Positions 18,136 to 27,785 of a DNA stretch of 64,000 bases are shown here, piece after piece. The notes under the pieces were generated by a model, which ran no database searches, was not told the DNA's origin, and saw only the letters and a program-made list of their open reading frames with translations. The position numbers and the translations under genes were made by a program. Numbering within the stretch: the first letter of the stretch is position 1; every line of letters starts with the position of its first letter. This DNA comes from Pseudocoprococcus catus (GTDB taxonomy: Bacteria > Bacillota > Clostridia > Lachnospirales > Lachnospiraceae). Where the stretch lies: the NCBI RefSeq assembly GCF_902381825.1, contig NZ_LR698973.1, positions 572,553 to 636,552 on the forward strand. Direction: 5' to 3'.

Positions 18136-18360
18136 TTTGATAATCTCCTTTCAATTGCGAAAAAACTGAGTCCGTTCAACATGTAATCGTGAGAAATATT
18201 TTTCACTTGATGCTGTGAACGGAAAAGCTAACATATTGACGGGTGACAGCATTAGTTTGCACCGAAATTTATGAAATATGTATAAAAGACTATTTTTTTT
18301 CAAAAAATTTGTTATACTGATAATATACGTTCAAAATAAGAGAAGACAGGAGGGATCTTT

Positions 18361-19395
18361 ATGCAGCATGAGGTAACGGATGTTCAGAAGTTGTTGGATA
18401 AGCAGGGATACGTTGTGACGCCTGGATGGGCGAGACGACCGGTCTGGCAGTATAATCGCGAGAATATTGCAGCCCCTTCTTTTCGCATTAAGGAATGGGA
18501 TTATTATCTTGCGGGCAATGAACATTATGCCGTTGCATTTACCCTGTCGGATCTGGGATATGCGGGATTAATTAGTGTTTCTTTGATTGATCTTGTGGAA
18601 CGAAAGGAACATACTGAGACCATATTGACGGCAATGCCTATGGGACGATTGGGACTGGGGAGGACATCGGACGATGGCAATGCGGATTTCAGAAATGGTC
18701 GGATTCATCTTCGTTATACGGTGAAGCCGCATAGAAGAAGAATTCAGTGTGTTTTCCGTGATTTTCAGGATGGTAAGACATTGACGGCGGATCTTCTGAT
18801 GAAGCAGCCGGAGATGGACAGCATCTGTATTGCAACACCGTGGAAGGAGAATCAGAAGGCTTTTTATTACAATCAGAAGGTGAATTGTATGCCGGTCAAG
18901 GGCAAAGTGAACTTTGACGGGCGCGATTATATTTTTGATGGGAGAAAAGATATGGCTGTCCTTGACTGGGGACGCGGTGTGTGGACTTATGACAATATCT
19001 GGCGTTGGGGAACCTGCAGTACAAGGCTGAACGGTGTACCTTTCGGTTTCAATCTCGGCTATGGATTCAGTGATCGGAGCAGTGCCACTGAGAATGTGAT
19101 TTTCTATAATGGCCGTGCCCATAAGCTTCAGGAAGTTGTTTTTATGATTGGACAGGATGATAAGGGCAATTTTAATTACATGGATCCGTGGACGATTTCA
19201 TCCAGTGATGGTCGGTTTGAGGGGATTTTTGAGCCGATCCTGGACAGAAAAGCAAAGATTGATATGAAAGTAATTGCCAGCGATCAGCATCAGGTGTTTG
19301 GGCATCTGACGGGGACGGCAGTTCTGGATGACGGAACCGAACTCAAGATGCGGGATGTCATTGCAGCCATAGAAGTTGTTCATAATCGCTATTAA
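18361..19395 (+). CDS. DUF2804 domain-containing protein
   Basis: A 344-aa cytosolic protein with the family features: an early PVWQYNRENIAAPSFRIKEWDYY, a central LDWGRGVWTYDNIWRWGTCS and FGFNLGYGFSDRSSATENVIFY. The fold is thought to be beta-rich and the biochemical role is not established. AGGAGG lies just before the ATG. The upstream AT-rich stretch contains TATACT at about 18312, a possible -10. A 97-nt gap separates it from the next gene, so co-transcription is possible. Confidence 0.85.
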   Translation: MQHEVTDVQKLLDKQGYVVTPGWARRPVWQYNRENIAAPSFRIKEWDYYLAGNEHYAVAFTLSDLGYAGLISVSLIDLVERKEHTETILTAMPMGRLGLGRTSDDGNADFRNGRIHLRYTVKPHRRRIQCVFRDFQDGKTLTADLLMKQPEMDSICIATPWKENQKAFYYNQKVNCMPVKGKVNFDGRDYIFDGRKDMAVLDWGRGVWTYDNIWRWGTCSTRLNGVPFGFNLGYGFSDRSSATENVIFYNGRAHKLQEVVFMIGQDDKGNFNYMDPWTISSSDGRFEGIFEPILDRKAKIDMKVIASDQHQVFGHLTGTAVLDDGTELKMRDVIAAIEVVHNRY

Positions 19396-19492
19396 GACTT
19401 GTGGGAGAAGTGTTGGCTGATGGAAGAGAGGAACATTAGTCATGTGACAGAAGCAGCTGTTGGCGGAGCTGCAGTAATTAGGAGGGGTTTAC

Positions 19493-19903
19493 ATGAGAGG
19501 AGCAGTTGAACTTAGGACAGACGGATGTACAGATTTACAGATGGACAGCAATAAGCAATATATTGTGACCAAGTGGTATGGCAGCAGTCTGGCTATTTTT
19601 GAAGAAGCCGCTTTTCAGAAATATCTCAGGAGACTGGATACGGATTTCAAGGATAATGGTCATGGACAGAGTGTGATCCGCTATTTTCTGTCAGCGGCCG
19701 TTACCATGATGACAGAAGAATCAGATGGATGGCGTATTCCGCCGGAGCTTCTGACGTGCATTGAGAAAGACGGGGAAAGGCTGGAATACTGGGAATGTGA
19801 GATCAACAGCAGTTATCAGGACAGTTTGCCTGTTTTTGTAGTGGCAGCATCCGGGAATATGGACAGTGCCATTGAGATGACGAAGGAGCGGCATGCCGCA
19901 TAA
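19493..19903 (+). CDS. Hypothetical protein with a possible MraZ/AbrB-like fold
   Basis: A 136-aa protein preceded by a strong AGGAGGGG site. The pattern YGSSLAIFEEAAFQKYLRRL ... IRYFLSAAVTMM ... DGWRIPPELL resembles one MraZ half-domain (strand, a helix ending in FFLSGA, then R-I-x-I/P-P-x-L), but the conserved Asp/Arg pair of true MraZ is weak and the gene is far from any division cluster. The MraZ assignment is a guess from pattern only. Confidence 0.6.
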   Translation: MRGAVELRTDGCTDLQMDSNKQYIVTKWYGSSLAIFEEAAFQKYLRRLDTDFKDNGHGQSVIRYFLSAAVTMMTEESDGWRIPPELLTCIEKDGERLEYWECEINSSYQDSLPVFVVAASGNMDSAIEMTKERHAA

Positions 19904-20035
19904 ACGGCTTATTCGGTGAATATTATTATGTAACTGTTCAGAGCCAAGTAAAATTTCAAAAAACTTCATAAATAAGCACGAATACATAATGTATATACAG
20001 GCAGGGCTGACAGGCAATAGAAGGAGGTGCGGTGC

Positions 20036-21607
20036 ATGGGTGGTTATCTGAATCCTGGGAATGAGAAGTTTGGAGAAGCTTTGAATTCTCAGATTTATGT
20101 GGATAAAACGGGGTTAATTGAATATACCAATAGGGTCATGTACAGCAATCAGAAATATGTGTGTGTCAGCCGGCCTCGACGCTTTGGCAAGTCGATGGCG
20201 GCCAATATGTTGGCGGCCTATTACAGCCGAGGGTGTGATTCGCGGGAATTATTTCAGGGATTGAAGATTTCCAAAGCGGATGCCTGCGAGAAGAAATTAA
20301 ATCAATATAATACAATATTTCTGAATATGCAGGAATTCCTCAGTCAGACATCAAGCATGGATGAGATGCTGCGTTTAGTAAAAAAATCAGTTTTATGGGA
20401 TTTGTTTTTTGAATATCCGGATATTAATTATTTTGATAAAGAAAATTTTAGCAGGGCAATGCAGGATGTTTACCAGCAGACGAAATGTCCGTTTGTGATT
20501 ATTATTGATGAATGGGACTGCATTTTCAGGGAATATCGCGAGAACCATGAAGCGCAGGAACAGTATCTGGATTTCCTGAGGGATTTCCTGAAGGACAAGG
20601 CGTATATTCATCTTGCCTACATGACCGGAATCTTGCCGATTAAGAAATATGGCACACATTCAGCACTTAATATGTTTGATGAGTTTTCTATGACGAATCC
20701 GGGACCCTTGGCAGAATTTGTCGGTTTTACGGAAGAGGAAGTTGCCGCTTTATGTAAGCAATATGGAAGAAATTTGTCTGAACTGAAAGAATGGTATGAC
20801 GGTTATCATTTTGAGAAGGCCAGATCCATCTACAGTCCGCGCTCCGTGGTGACGGCTATTTTAACCGGTATTTGCGATTCTTACTGGAATCGGACGGAGA
20901 CATTTGAAGCTCTTCGGTTCTATATTGATATGAACTTTGAAGGACTGAAGGATGATGTTTTGAGTATGTTGGCGGGAGAGAGAATTCCGGTTAATACAGG
21001 AACATTTTCCAATGATATGACGACATTCTACAGTGAGGATGATGTTTTGACGTTGTTGATCCATCTTGGCTATTTGGGATATGATTTTTCATACAAGGAA
21101 GTTTTCATTCCAAACAGTGAAGTGCGGGGCGAATACATCAATGCCGTTGCTGCATCCCAGTGGGGTGAGGTTTCCAAGGCATTAAAGAATTCTTCAGATA
21201 CGCTTCAGGCTATCTGGCAGAAATATCCTGAGAAAGTCGCCGAAGGGATTGAACAGGCGCACTTTGAAACGGCACATATTCAGTACAACGATGAAAATGC
21301 ATTGAGTTATACCATTTCACTTGCTTTATATGCAGCAAGAAATTTTTACACTGTATATCGTGAACTGCCCACAGGAAAAGGGTTGGCTGACATGGTTTTC
21401 CTGCCTCGCAGACAGTTTCCGGATAAACCGGCATTGGTGGTTGAACTGAAATGGAATCACAGTGCCGAGGGTGCCCTTGCTCAGATTAAAGAAAAACAAT
21501 ACTGTAAGAGCCTCGAAGATTATAGGGGAAATATTCTGCTGGTGGGTGTCAACTATGATAAAGTGACGCGAGAACATACCTGTGTGATAGAGGAAGCGGA
21601 GAAATAA
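20036..21607 (+). CDS. AAA-ATPase-like protein with C-terminal PD-(D/E)XK nuclease domain
   Basis: A two-domain protein of the AAA-ATPase_like/PDDEXK_9 architecture that is abundant in gut Firmicutes and Bacteroidetes. The N-terminal domain has YVDKTGLIEY, the P-loop-like RPRRFGKSMAANML and the Walker B-like IIIDEWDCIF. The C-terminal nuclease-like domain has GLADMVFLPR and VVELKWNHSAEGALAQI, which supply the D...ExK residues. The cellular role is not established. GGAGG at 20023-20027 favours the ATG at 20036 over the GTG at 20027. Confidence 0.85.
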   Translation: MGGYLNPGNEKFGEALNSQIYVDKTGLIEYTNRVMYSNQKYVCVSRPRRFGKSMAANMLAAYYSRGCDSRELFQGLKISKADACEKKLNQYNTIFLNMQEFLSQTSSMDEMLRLVKKSVLWDLFFEYPDINYFDKENFSRAMQDVYQQTKCPFVIIIDEWDCIFREYRENHEAQEQYLDFLRDFLKDKAYIHLAYMTGILPIKKYGTHSALNMFDEFSMTNPGPLAEFVGFTEEEVAALCKQYGRNLSELKEWYDGYHFEKARSIYSPRSVVTAILTGICDSYWNRTETFEALRFYIDMNFEGLKDDVLSMLAGERIPVNTGTFSNDMTTFYSEDDVLTLLIHLGYLGYDFSYKEVFIPNSEVRGEYINAVAASQWGEVSKALKNSSDTLQAIWQKYPEKVAEGIEQAHFETAHIQYNDENALSYTISLALYAARNFYTVYRELPTGKGLADMVFLPRRQFPDKPALVVELKWNHSAEGALAQIKEKQYCKSLEDYRGNILLVGVNYDKVTREHTCVIEEAEK

Positions 21608-21626
21608 ATAATAAATTCTATGTAAG

Positions 21627-21652
21627 AGGATGTCTTAGGGCATCCTTTTTTT
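21627..21652 (+). terminator. Intrinsic terminator after the AAA/PDDEXK gene
   Basis: AGGATG (21627-21632) pairs with CATCCT (21641-21646), followed by a run of Ts. Confidence 0.75.
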
Positions 21653-21744
21653 GTCTATAGTTATACTAAATTTTCTTTCAGAATTCTTTCACTCCATATA
21701 ACTTTCTTACAATACCCCGACTTTTCCTGTTTTCGGATTTTTTT

Positions 21745-21754
21745 GTGCTATGAT
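21745..21754 (+). promoter_or_regulatory. Extended -10 element of the dlt operon
   Basis: TGC directly before TATGAT (21749-21754) gives an extended -10; the -35 is weak. It covers the in-frame ATG at 21750, which therefore cannot be the dltA start. Confidence 0.55.
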
Positions 21755-21785
21755 AGGGGCACCAAAGAGAACAGGGGGCGATAGC

Positions 21786-23333
21786 TTGAAAAATATATTG
21801 GAATATCTTGAACATTCAGTCGGTCGGCGGCCTGAGAAAACAGCCTGTGCCGATACAGATACATCGATGACCTGGCGTCAGCTTCGAGAGGCATCAGCGC
21901 GGATCGGCAGTTTACTGCTGAAGCACCGGTTGACACACCGTCCGGTGGCTGTTTATATGGAAAAAACACCGGCCTGTCTGGCGACAATGCTGGGAACGGT
22001 TTACGGCGGTGATTTCTATACAGTGATTGATACCAAAATGCCCTGGGACAGAATCCGCAAGATTTTCAGTGTGCTGAAACCGGCGGCGATTATTACCGAC
22101 AGGGATCATGAAGAGACAGTCAGGGAAGCCCTTGCCTCCGAAAGAAAAGACAGTCCGAAGATTCTTCTTTATGAGAAGGCCATGTATGTGCCTGAGGATC
22201 GGGAAGGGCTGGCAAAGATTCGGAGAAAAGCAGTGGATACGGATCTGGTGTATACCCTTTTTACATCCGGTTCCACAGGCATGCCGAAGGGTGTTGCCGT
22301 TTCCCATCGAAATGTGATGGCTTATGCGGAATGGGTGAAAACGACATTTGATATCAATGAAGCGACGGTTTTCGGCAGCCAGACACCTTTTTATTTCAGT
22401 ATGTCGGTGCTGGATATTTATACAACTCTGGCAGCAGGCGCAGAACTTCAGATTCTGCCGAAGCAATTATTTGCTTTTCCGGTGCGTCTGTTGGAGTATA
22501 TGAATAGTCGAAAAGTGAATACCATTTACTGGGTGCCGACGGCATTATCCATTGTTGCTAATTGGAAAGTGCTGGACTATGTGTCCCTTCCATATATGGA
22601 GAAGGTTCTTTTCGCCGGTGAGGTGATGCCGGTGAAACAGCTGAATTACTGGCGGAGAAAAATGCCGGAGCTGCTGTATGCCAATCTGTATGGGCCGACA
22701 GAAGTAACAGATATCTGTGCCTATTACATTGTGGACCGGGATTTTGCGGATAGTGAAACACTGCCTATTGGGCGTGCCTGCGACAACTGTGACCTGATCA
22801 TCCTTCGTGAGGATGGTACGGAAGCGGCACCGGGAGAAATCGGCGAACTGTGCGTCAGAGGCTCTTTTGTAGCCGGCGGATATTATGGAGATCCGGACAA
22901 AACGGATGCTGCTTTTATCCAGAACCCGCTGAACCCATGGTATCCGGAGAAGATATATAAAACCGGTGATCTGGTCCGCTATAATGACCGCGGCGAGCTG
23001 CTGTATCTGGGACGCAGAGATTTTCAGATTAAGCATATGGGATACCGTATCGAGTTAGGTGAAGTTGAAGCTGCCGCCGGTGCGGCCTCTGATGTCAAGA
23101 GCTGTGTCAGTATTTACGATGAAGTGCGTGACAGAATTGTCCTGTTCTATGAGGGCGGTCCCAAAAATGAAAATCAGATGCGGGTTCTTTTGGAAGGGAA
23201 ATTGCCGCCGTATATGAGGCCGGGAGAATGCATCAGAGTGAAGAGGATGCCGGAAAATGCCAACGGCAAAATCGACAGGAAATACTTGAAGAGCTACTAT
23301 ACAGATTTAATGGATGGGCAGGCCATCGGTTAG
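21786..23333 (+). CDS. dltA: D-alanine--D-alanyl carrier protein ligase
   Basis: Adenylates D-alanine and loads it onto the carrier DltC for teichoic-acid D-alanylation. An ANL-superfamily enzyme: YTLFTSGSTGMPKGVAVSH (phosphate-binding motif) near residue 165, NLYGPTEVTDIC, KTGDLVRYNDRGELLYLGRRDFQIKHMGYRIELGEVE (hinge and C-terminal domain) and the catalytic Lys in NANGKIDRKYL. AGGGGG sits 8 nt before the TTG at 21786; the upstream ATG lies in the -10 box. It is followed by dltC, dltB and dltD. Its final codons form part of an inverted repeat that reaches into the dltA-dltC gap. Confidence 0.95.
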   Translation: MKNILEYLEHSVGRRPEKTACADTDTSMTWRQLREASARIGSLLLKHRLTHRPVAVYMEKTPACLATMLGTVYGGDFYTVIDTKMPWDRIRKIFSVLKPAAIITDRDHEETVREALASERKDSPKILLYEKAMYVPEDREGLAKIRRKAVDTDLVYTLFTSGSTGMPKGVAVSHRNVMAYAEWVKTTFDINEATVFGSQTPFYFSMSVLDIYTTLAAGAELQILPKQLFAFPVRLLEYMNSRKVNTIYWVPTALSIVANWKVLDYVSLPYMEKVLFAGEVMPVKQLNYWRRKMPELLYANLYGPTEVTDICAYYIVDRDFADSETLPIGRACDNCDLIILREDGTEAAPGEIGELCVRGSFVAGGYYGDPDKTDAAFIQNPLNPWYPEKIYKTGDLVRYNDRGELLYLGRRDFQIKHMGYRIELGEVEAAAGAASDVKSCVSIYDEVRDRIVLFYEGGPKNENQMRVLLEGKLPPYMRPGECIRVKRMPENANGKIDRKYLKSYYTDLMDGQAIG

Positions 23334-23449
23334 TTTATCAAGTTTGCAAAATCGGGGCTTTGAAGCGTCCGTCAGACATGCACTTATCAGAAGTTTATTG
23401 GGTTTTGCAAACAAGATAGCTATTGCAGGAATCCGATGGCTTGCCCATC
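23313..23449. repeat. Inverted-repeat element in the dltA-dltC gap (element C)
   Basis: The block 23313-23329, inside the dltA 3' end, pairs with 23433-23449 (one mismatch), and 23342-23351 pairs perfectly with 23403-23412. Each outer arm is itself a small palindrome (GATGG with CCATC), so alternative folds exist. There is no T run. The 200-nt gap has no ORF. Confidence 0.65.
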
Positions 23450-23533
23450 GGAGGTTGAGGGGATAAGAAGTAGTGTTATCAAGTATTAGTTGTGGTAGAT
23501 AATAGAGTGAAAATGGAAGGAGATGCTATTGAC

Positions 23534-23761
23534 ATGAAAGAACTGTTAGATATTTTAAATAAAGTGAAACCGGGTATTGATTATGTGAATGAGAAGCATC
23601 TGGTGTCGGATGAACTGATTGATTCTCTGGATGTGATGACGATTGTGACGGAGATCTGTGACGAGTTTGATGTGGAGATTCTGCCGACGGATGTGGTGCC
23701 GGAGAATTTTGAGTCTGTGGAGGCGATGTGGCAGCTGATCATGCGGCTTCAGGAGGATTAG
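23534..23761 (+). CDS. dltC: D-alanyl carrier protein
   Basis: A 75-aa acyl-carrier-like protein that carries D-alanine on phosphopantetheine from DltA to the membrane. The attachment site is the Ser in LIDSLDVMTIV, with helix DEFDVEILPTDVVPENFES following, as in DltC. AAGGAG lies 11 nt before the ATG at 23534; the upstream in-frame GTG at 23492 lacks a site. dltB begins 6 nt after the stop. The gene lies between dltA and dltB rather than after dltB. Confidence 0.92.
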   Translation: MKELLDILNKVKPGIDYVNEKHLVSDELIDSLDVMTIVTEICDEFDVEILPTDVVPENFESVEAMWQLIMRLQED

Positions 23762-23767
23762 TCCGGG

Positions 23768-25339
23768 ATGAGTTATACCTCTTATTTTTATCTGCTGTTT
23801 TTTCTGGGGGTGCTGGTGGCTTTATATTACCTGATACCCTTGAAAAAACGGTGGTTGGTGCTGCTGGGCGGCAGTTATTTCTTCTACTGGATGGCCTCCG
23901 GAAAAATGATTGTTTTTCTGCTGATCACAACCGTTTCGGTTTATCTGGGAGCTCTGGCTATGGAGGGGGAGCAGCAGGCCTTTGACAGTGTGTGCAAAAG
24001 TCTGAAAAAAGAAGAAAGAAAAGCCAGAAAGGCAGTTATGATGCGCCGAAAGCGCTATATTGTGTTTGCCATGGTGCTGATCAATGTGGGGCTTCTGGCC
24101 TTTTTGAAATATTATCACTTTTTCAGTGCCAATATCAATGCGCTGGGAAGCCATCTGGAGCCTGGTTTTCAGCTGCCGGCGCTGAAACTGTTGATGCCTC
24201 TGGGCATTTCTTTTTATACGCTGTCAGCGGTGGGCTATGTGATCGATGTTTACCGGGGGCAGACAGCGGCGGATCATCACTTCGGCAGACTGGCACTTTT
24301 CCTCAGCCTTTTCACCAATATTACGGAAGGCCCTATCAGCCGTTACGACCAGCTTGCAGGGCAGGCCTTTGAAGGACACAGGGCTGATTACCGGCAGTTT
24401 ACCTTTGGCGCGCAGCTGATCCTCTGGGGACTTTTCCAGAAAATGGTGCTGGCTGACCGGGCGGCGCTGCTTGTCAGTACCGTTTTCGGCAGTCCGTCGG
24501 ATTACAGCGGCGGCATTGTGATCTTGGCGATGTTCGTCTATACATTGCAGATTTATGCGGATTTTGCCGGATGCATGGACATCGTGCGGGGCAGCGGGGC
24601 ACTGTTTGGCATTGAGATTGCCCGGAACTTCAATCAGCCTTTTTTCTCGAAGTCCATCGGTGAATTCTGGCGAAGATGGCATATGACGCTGGGGGCCTGG
24701 TTCAAAGATTATATTTTCTATCCGGTAACATTGTCGAAAACAAATATGAAGCTGGGAAGATGGGCCAAGAAACATCTGAGTGTCCATCTGGGGCAGGCAA
24801 TGCCAACGGCGTTTGCGCTGTTTTTCGTCTGGCTGGCCAATGGACTCTGGCATGGAGCTGCATGGAAATATGTGGCTTACGGCATGTACTACTATGTATT
24901 GACATTATTCGGCCTTTTTGGCAAACCGGTGATACATTGTTTTTATGAAAAAACCGGGATTCGGAAGGAGAGCCGGCCATGGCAGCTGCTGCTGATCATC
25001 AGAACTTTTATACTGGTGAATATCGGTATGCTGTTGTTTCGGGCAAACAGTCTGCGTATTTTTGCGGAGATGTTTGAATCCATGTTTAGAAAAACAACAG
25101 GAAACTGGCTTGAGCTGGGATTAGACAGACATGATCTGGCTGTGCTGGCGCTGGGCGCTTTACTGATGCTGATGGTGGGTATTGTCAGAGAAAGAGGTAT
25201 TTGTATACGTGAGCGAATTGCATCATGGCCGATGGTGCTCAGGTGGACCGTTTATGCAGGGGTATTTTGTGCCATTGTACTGCTTGGAGCCTATGGCAGC
25301 GGATATGGCGTGGTGGATCCATTGTATGCTAACTTCTAA
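23768..25339 (+). CDS. dltB: D-alanyl transfer protein DltB (MBOAT family)
   Basis: A polytopic membrane O-acyltransferase that moves D-alanine across the membrane for attachment to teichoic acid. Seen: many hydrophobic spans, LMPLGISFYTLSAVGYVIDVY, FTNITEGPISRYDQL, the MBOAT region NQPFFSKSIGEFWRRWHMTLGAWFKDYIFYP, and the catalytic-His region FVWLANGLWHGAAWKY. At 523 aa it is longer than the roughly 400 aa norm, with extra residues in a charged loop near 75-100 (KSLKKEERKARKAVMMRRK) and at the C-terminus. GGAGG at the end of dltC serves its ATG. Confidence 0.93.
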   Translation: MSYTSYFYLLFFLGVLVALYYLIPLKKRWLVLLGGSYFFYWMASGKMIVFLLITTVSVYLGALAMEGEQQAFDSVCKSLKKEERKARKAVMMRRKRYIVFAMVLINVGLLAFLKYYHFFSANINALGSHLEPGFQLPALKLLMPLGISFYTLSAVGYVIDVYRGQTAADHHFGRLALFLSLFTNITEGPISRYDQLAGQAFEGHRADYRQFTFGAQLILWGLFQKMVLADRAALLVSTVFGSPSDYSGGIVILAMFVYTLQIYADFAGCMDIVRGSGALFGIEIARNFNQPFFSKSIGEFWRRWHMTLGAWFKDYIFYPVTLSKTNMKLGRWAKKHLSVHLGQAMPTAFALFFVWLANGLWHGAAWKYVAYGMYYYVLTLFGLFGKPVIHCFYEKTGIRKESRPWQLLLIIRTFILVNIGMLLFRANSLRIFAEMFESMFRKTTGNWLELGLDRHDLAVLALGALLMLMVGIVRERGICIRERIASWPMVLRWTVYAGVFCAIVLLGAYGSGYGVVDPLYANF

Positions 25340-25441
25340 ATCCAAATGCATAATGGGCAGAAGTTTCAGACAGCGACGGAAGCAGAAGTGGGCAATATGT
25401 CTAATACGCAGAAATAACTTCGTGAATGAGGAGTCAGTGAA

Positions 25442-26452
25442 ATGCATATATCTAATAGAAAACAGTTTGCCGGACGGGCATTGAAAATGATTGCTTTTGT
25501 GCTGTTGACGGTTTTGCTGTTGGTGGGAATGTCGAAGACGTTGGTGCCAAGGTCGAATTCCGCCAGCGGCGGCATGCACAATTACAGAGCCAGAGGGTTT
25601 TATGGGGAAGAAAAGGATTCTCTGGATGTGGTGGCTATCGGCAACAGTGATCTGGCCAGTGGATTTTCACCTATGGAATTGTGGAAAACGCATGGCATTT
25701 CAGGCTTTGCCTGTGGAGAACCCAATCAGACCATCGATCAGTCCGTGAGATTGCTTCAGGAAGTGCTGACATGCCAGAGGCCAAAAGTTGTTATCCTGGA
25801 GACGGACGCCCTTTTCCAGGAAAACATGGACGGTCATCTGACCTCATTGGTCAAGGCCGCAGCCAATTATCTTTTTCCGGTATTGGAATATCATGATCGC
25901 TGGAAAAGTGTGACGATCTCAGAGCTGATGGGCAAACCGCAGAAACCATGGCATGATGCGGCCAAGGGGTACCGCTATTCGGATGACCGGGTGGCTTACA
26001 AAGGGTTCGATTATATGGCGAAGACGGATGATCGGGAAGAAATAGATGCCATAGCGCTGCAGAGCCTCAATCAGTTTGTTGAAATCTGCCGGAATGCGGA
26101 CATTCAGGTGCTATTTGTGGAGATGCCGTCAGCCAACTCATGGAATATGGCCAGACATCAGGCAGTGGCGGACTACGCATCTGATCGAAATATTCCTTTT
26201 ATTGATTTTAATATGAAGGATATGATGACAAAGACGGGCTTTGACTGGCTGACGGACAGTCGTGACGGAGGCAATCATCTGAATTACAGCGGTGCAAAGA
26301 AGATCAGTACATGGTTGGGAAATTATCTGGGATCGCAGTACCAGCTGGAAGACCATAGAAAAGACAGCCGTTATCAGCGATGGCAGCAGGACAGTGCTGA
26401 TTATAACCGCATTGTCTCCGGTGCGGACAAGCAGGCTGCCGATGAAAATTGA
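25442..26452 (+). CDS. dltD: D-alanyl-lipoteichoic acid biosynthesis protein DltD-like
   Basis: The last gene of the operon, 336 aa. DltD is a membrane-anchored extracellular SGNH-like esterase or transferase. An N-terminal anchor (about 12-31) is followed by DVVAIGNSDLASGFSP (nucleophile Ser in GNSD), and near the C-terminus RDGGNHLNYSGAKKISTWL supplies the Asp/His pair. It is shorter than classical DltD (around 400 aa) and closer to clostridial variants. AGGAG precedes the start. A terminator follows about 30 nt after the stop. Confidence 0.85.
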   Translation: MHISNRKQFAGRALKMIAFVLLTVLLLVGMSKTLVPRSNSASGGMHNYRARGFYGEEKDSLDVVAIGNSDLASGFSPMELWKTHGISGFACGEPNQTIDQSVRLLQEVLTCQRPKVVILETDALFQENMDGHLTSLVKAAANYLFPVLEYHDRWKSVTISELMGKPQKPWHDAAKGYRYSDDRVAYKGFDYMAKTDDREEIDAIALQSLNQFVEICRNADIQVLFVEMPSANSWNMARHQAVADYASDRNIPFIDFNMKDMMTKTGFDWLTDSRDGGNHLNYSGAKKISTWLGNYLGSQYQLEDHRKDSRYQRWQQDSADYNRIVSGADKQAADEN

Positions 26453-26480
26453 ACATAAAAATTAAATGGATATACAGAAG

Positions 26481-26521
26481 AAAATGACCGTTTGTGACCG
26501 TTCACAGAATGGTCATTTTTT
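26481..26521 (+). terminator. Intrinsic terminator of the dlt operon
   Basis: AAAATGACC (26481-26489) pairs with GGTCATTTT (26511-26519) in a longer imperfect stem, with Ts at the 3' end. Confidence 0.75.
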
Positions 26522-26601
26522 CGTCACAAAATCCCCACCAAAGCATCACAAATATTGGTTATGCTATACCTTGAGAGAAAATAGCATGCTATAAAGCATG
26601 A

Positions 26602-26669
26602 AACAGACAATTACGAAACCCATTAGATATGGAAAATGCTAAAATTCTTGGGTTTCGTAATTGTCTGTT
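26602..26669. repeat. 21-bp perfect inverted repeat in the leader of the ABC-exporter operon
   Basis: 26602-26622 and 26649-26669 are exact reverse complements around a 26-nt loop. The right arm ends 12 nt before the AGGAGG of the ABC gene. There is no T run, so it may be an operator or a hairpin affecting translation. Confidence 0.8.
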
Positions 26670-26696
26670 CAAATAGTGAGAAGGAGGAGAGAGACT

Positions 26697-27785
26697 TTGA
26701 TAGAAGTCAAAAATCTTGTGAAGAAATACGGCGATCATATTGCCGTAGATCATCTGAGTTTTACAGTGGAAGAAGGCCATATTTACGGTTTTCTGGGACC
26801 GAACGGTGCCGGCAAATCCACAACGATGAATATGATTACCGGTTATATCGGACCGACAGAAGGCAGCATTATGATCAACGGGCATGATATGCTGGAGAAT
26901 CCGGAGGAGGCCAAGAAATGTATTGGTTATCTGCCGGAGATCCCGCCTTTGTATACAGATATGACACCCCTTGAATATCTGCGTTTTGCGGCCGAATTAA
27001 AAGGAATTGCCAGGAATAAAAAAGAAGAAGAAGTTCAGAAAGTGATCGCAGATGCCAAATTGGAGGCGGTGTCAGACCGTCTGATCCGGAATCTGTCCAA
27101 AGGTTACAAACAGCGTGTAGGTCTGGCCCAGGCACTGCTTGGATATCCGGAGGTGATTATTCTGGATGAGCCGACAGTCGGCCTGGATCCGGCGCAGATC
27201 ATTGAGATGCGCGGATTGATCCGAAGCCTTGGCAAGAAACATACCGTCATTCTGAGTTCCCATATTTTGTCTGAAATCAGTGCAGTCTGTGATGATGTGC
27301 TGATTTTGTCCCACGGCAAACTGGTGGCCAGTGACACAACGGATAATCTTGGCAAGCTCATGGAAGATAAGGTAACACTGCATCTGACAGTCAAAGGGGA
27401 TGAGGCGTCTATCAAAGGCGTACTGGATGCTGTTGATGGTGTTGAAAATATTGAATATACGGATTCTGAGGAAAAAGGTTGTGTCGATGTGATGATCCAG
27501 AGCGATCCGAAGACAGAAGTCCGTGAGATGATCTTCTACAGACTGGCAGCTGTCCAGTGCCCGATTTATGCCATGAATCAGATGAAGAAGTCATTGGAGG
27601 ATGTCTTTATTGAATTGACAGCCGATGGTACTGAAACATCTGCAAAGGCACAAAACAATGAAGATCCTCATGAAGATGAGTTACATGAGGAAGATCATGA
27701 AGAACATGAAGAGCACCCGGGAGAAACTGACGAGACAGATGAAGAAGACGGAAAGGAGGCAGCAGAACATGACAGCGATTTATAA
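26697..27785 (+). CDS. ABC exporter ATP-binding protein (GldA/CcmA-like)
   Basis: ATPase of an ABC-2 type exporter. Walker A is GPNGAGKSTTMNM, the Q-loop region is GYLPEIPPLYTDMT, the signature is NLSKGYKQRVGLAQALL (LSKGY replaces LSGGQ, as in GldA-type ATPases), Walker B is VIILDEPTVGLDP and the H-loop lies in ILSSHILSEI. The C-terminus has an unusual acidic Glu/His/Asp-rich tail of about 45 residues. AGGAGG at 26682-26687 fixes a TTG start at 26697. The permease start overlaps its last codons. The substrate is unknown. Confidence 0.9.
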   Translation: MIEVKNLVKKYGDHIAVDHLSFTVEEGHIYGFLGPNGAGKSTTMNMITGYIGPTEGSIMINGHDMLENPEEAKKCIGYLPEIPPLYTDMTPLEYLRFAAELKGIARNKKEEEVQKVIADAKLEAVSDRLIRNLSKGYKQRVGLAQALLGYPEVIILDEPTVGLDPAQIIEMRGLIRSLGKKHTVILSSHILSEISAVCDDVLILSHGKLVASDTTDNLGKLMEDKVTLHLTVKGDEASIKGVLDAVDGVENIEYTDSEEKGCVDVMIQSDPKTEVREMIFYRLAAVQCPIYAMNQMKKSLEDVFIELTADGTETSAKAQNNEDPHEDELHEEDHEEHEEHPGETDETDEEDGKEAAEHDSDL

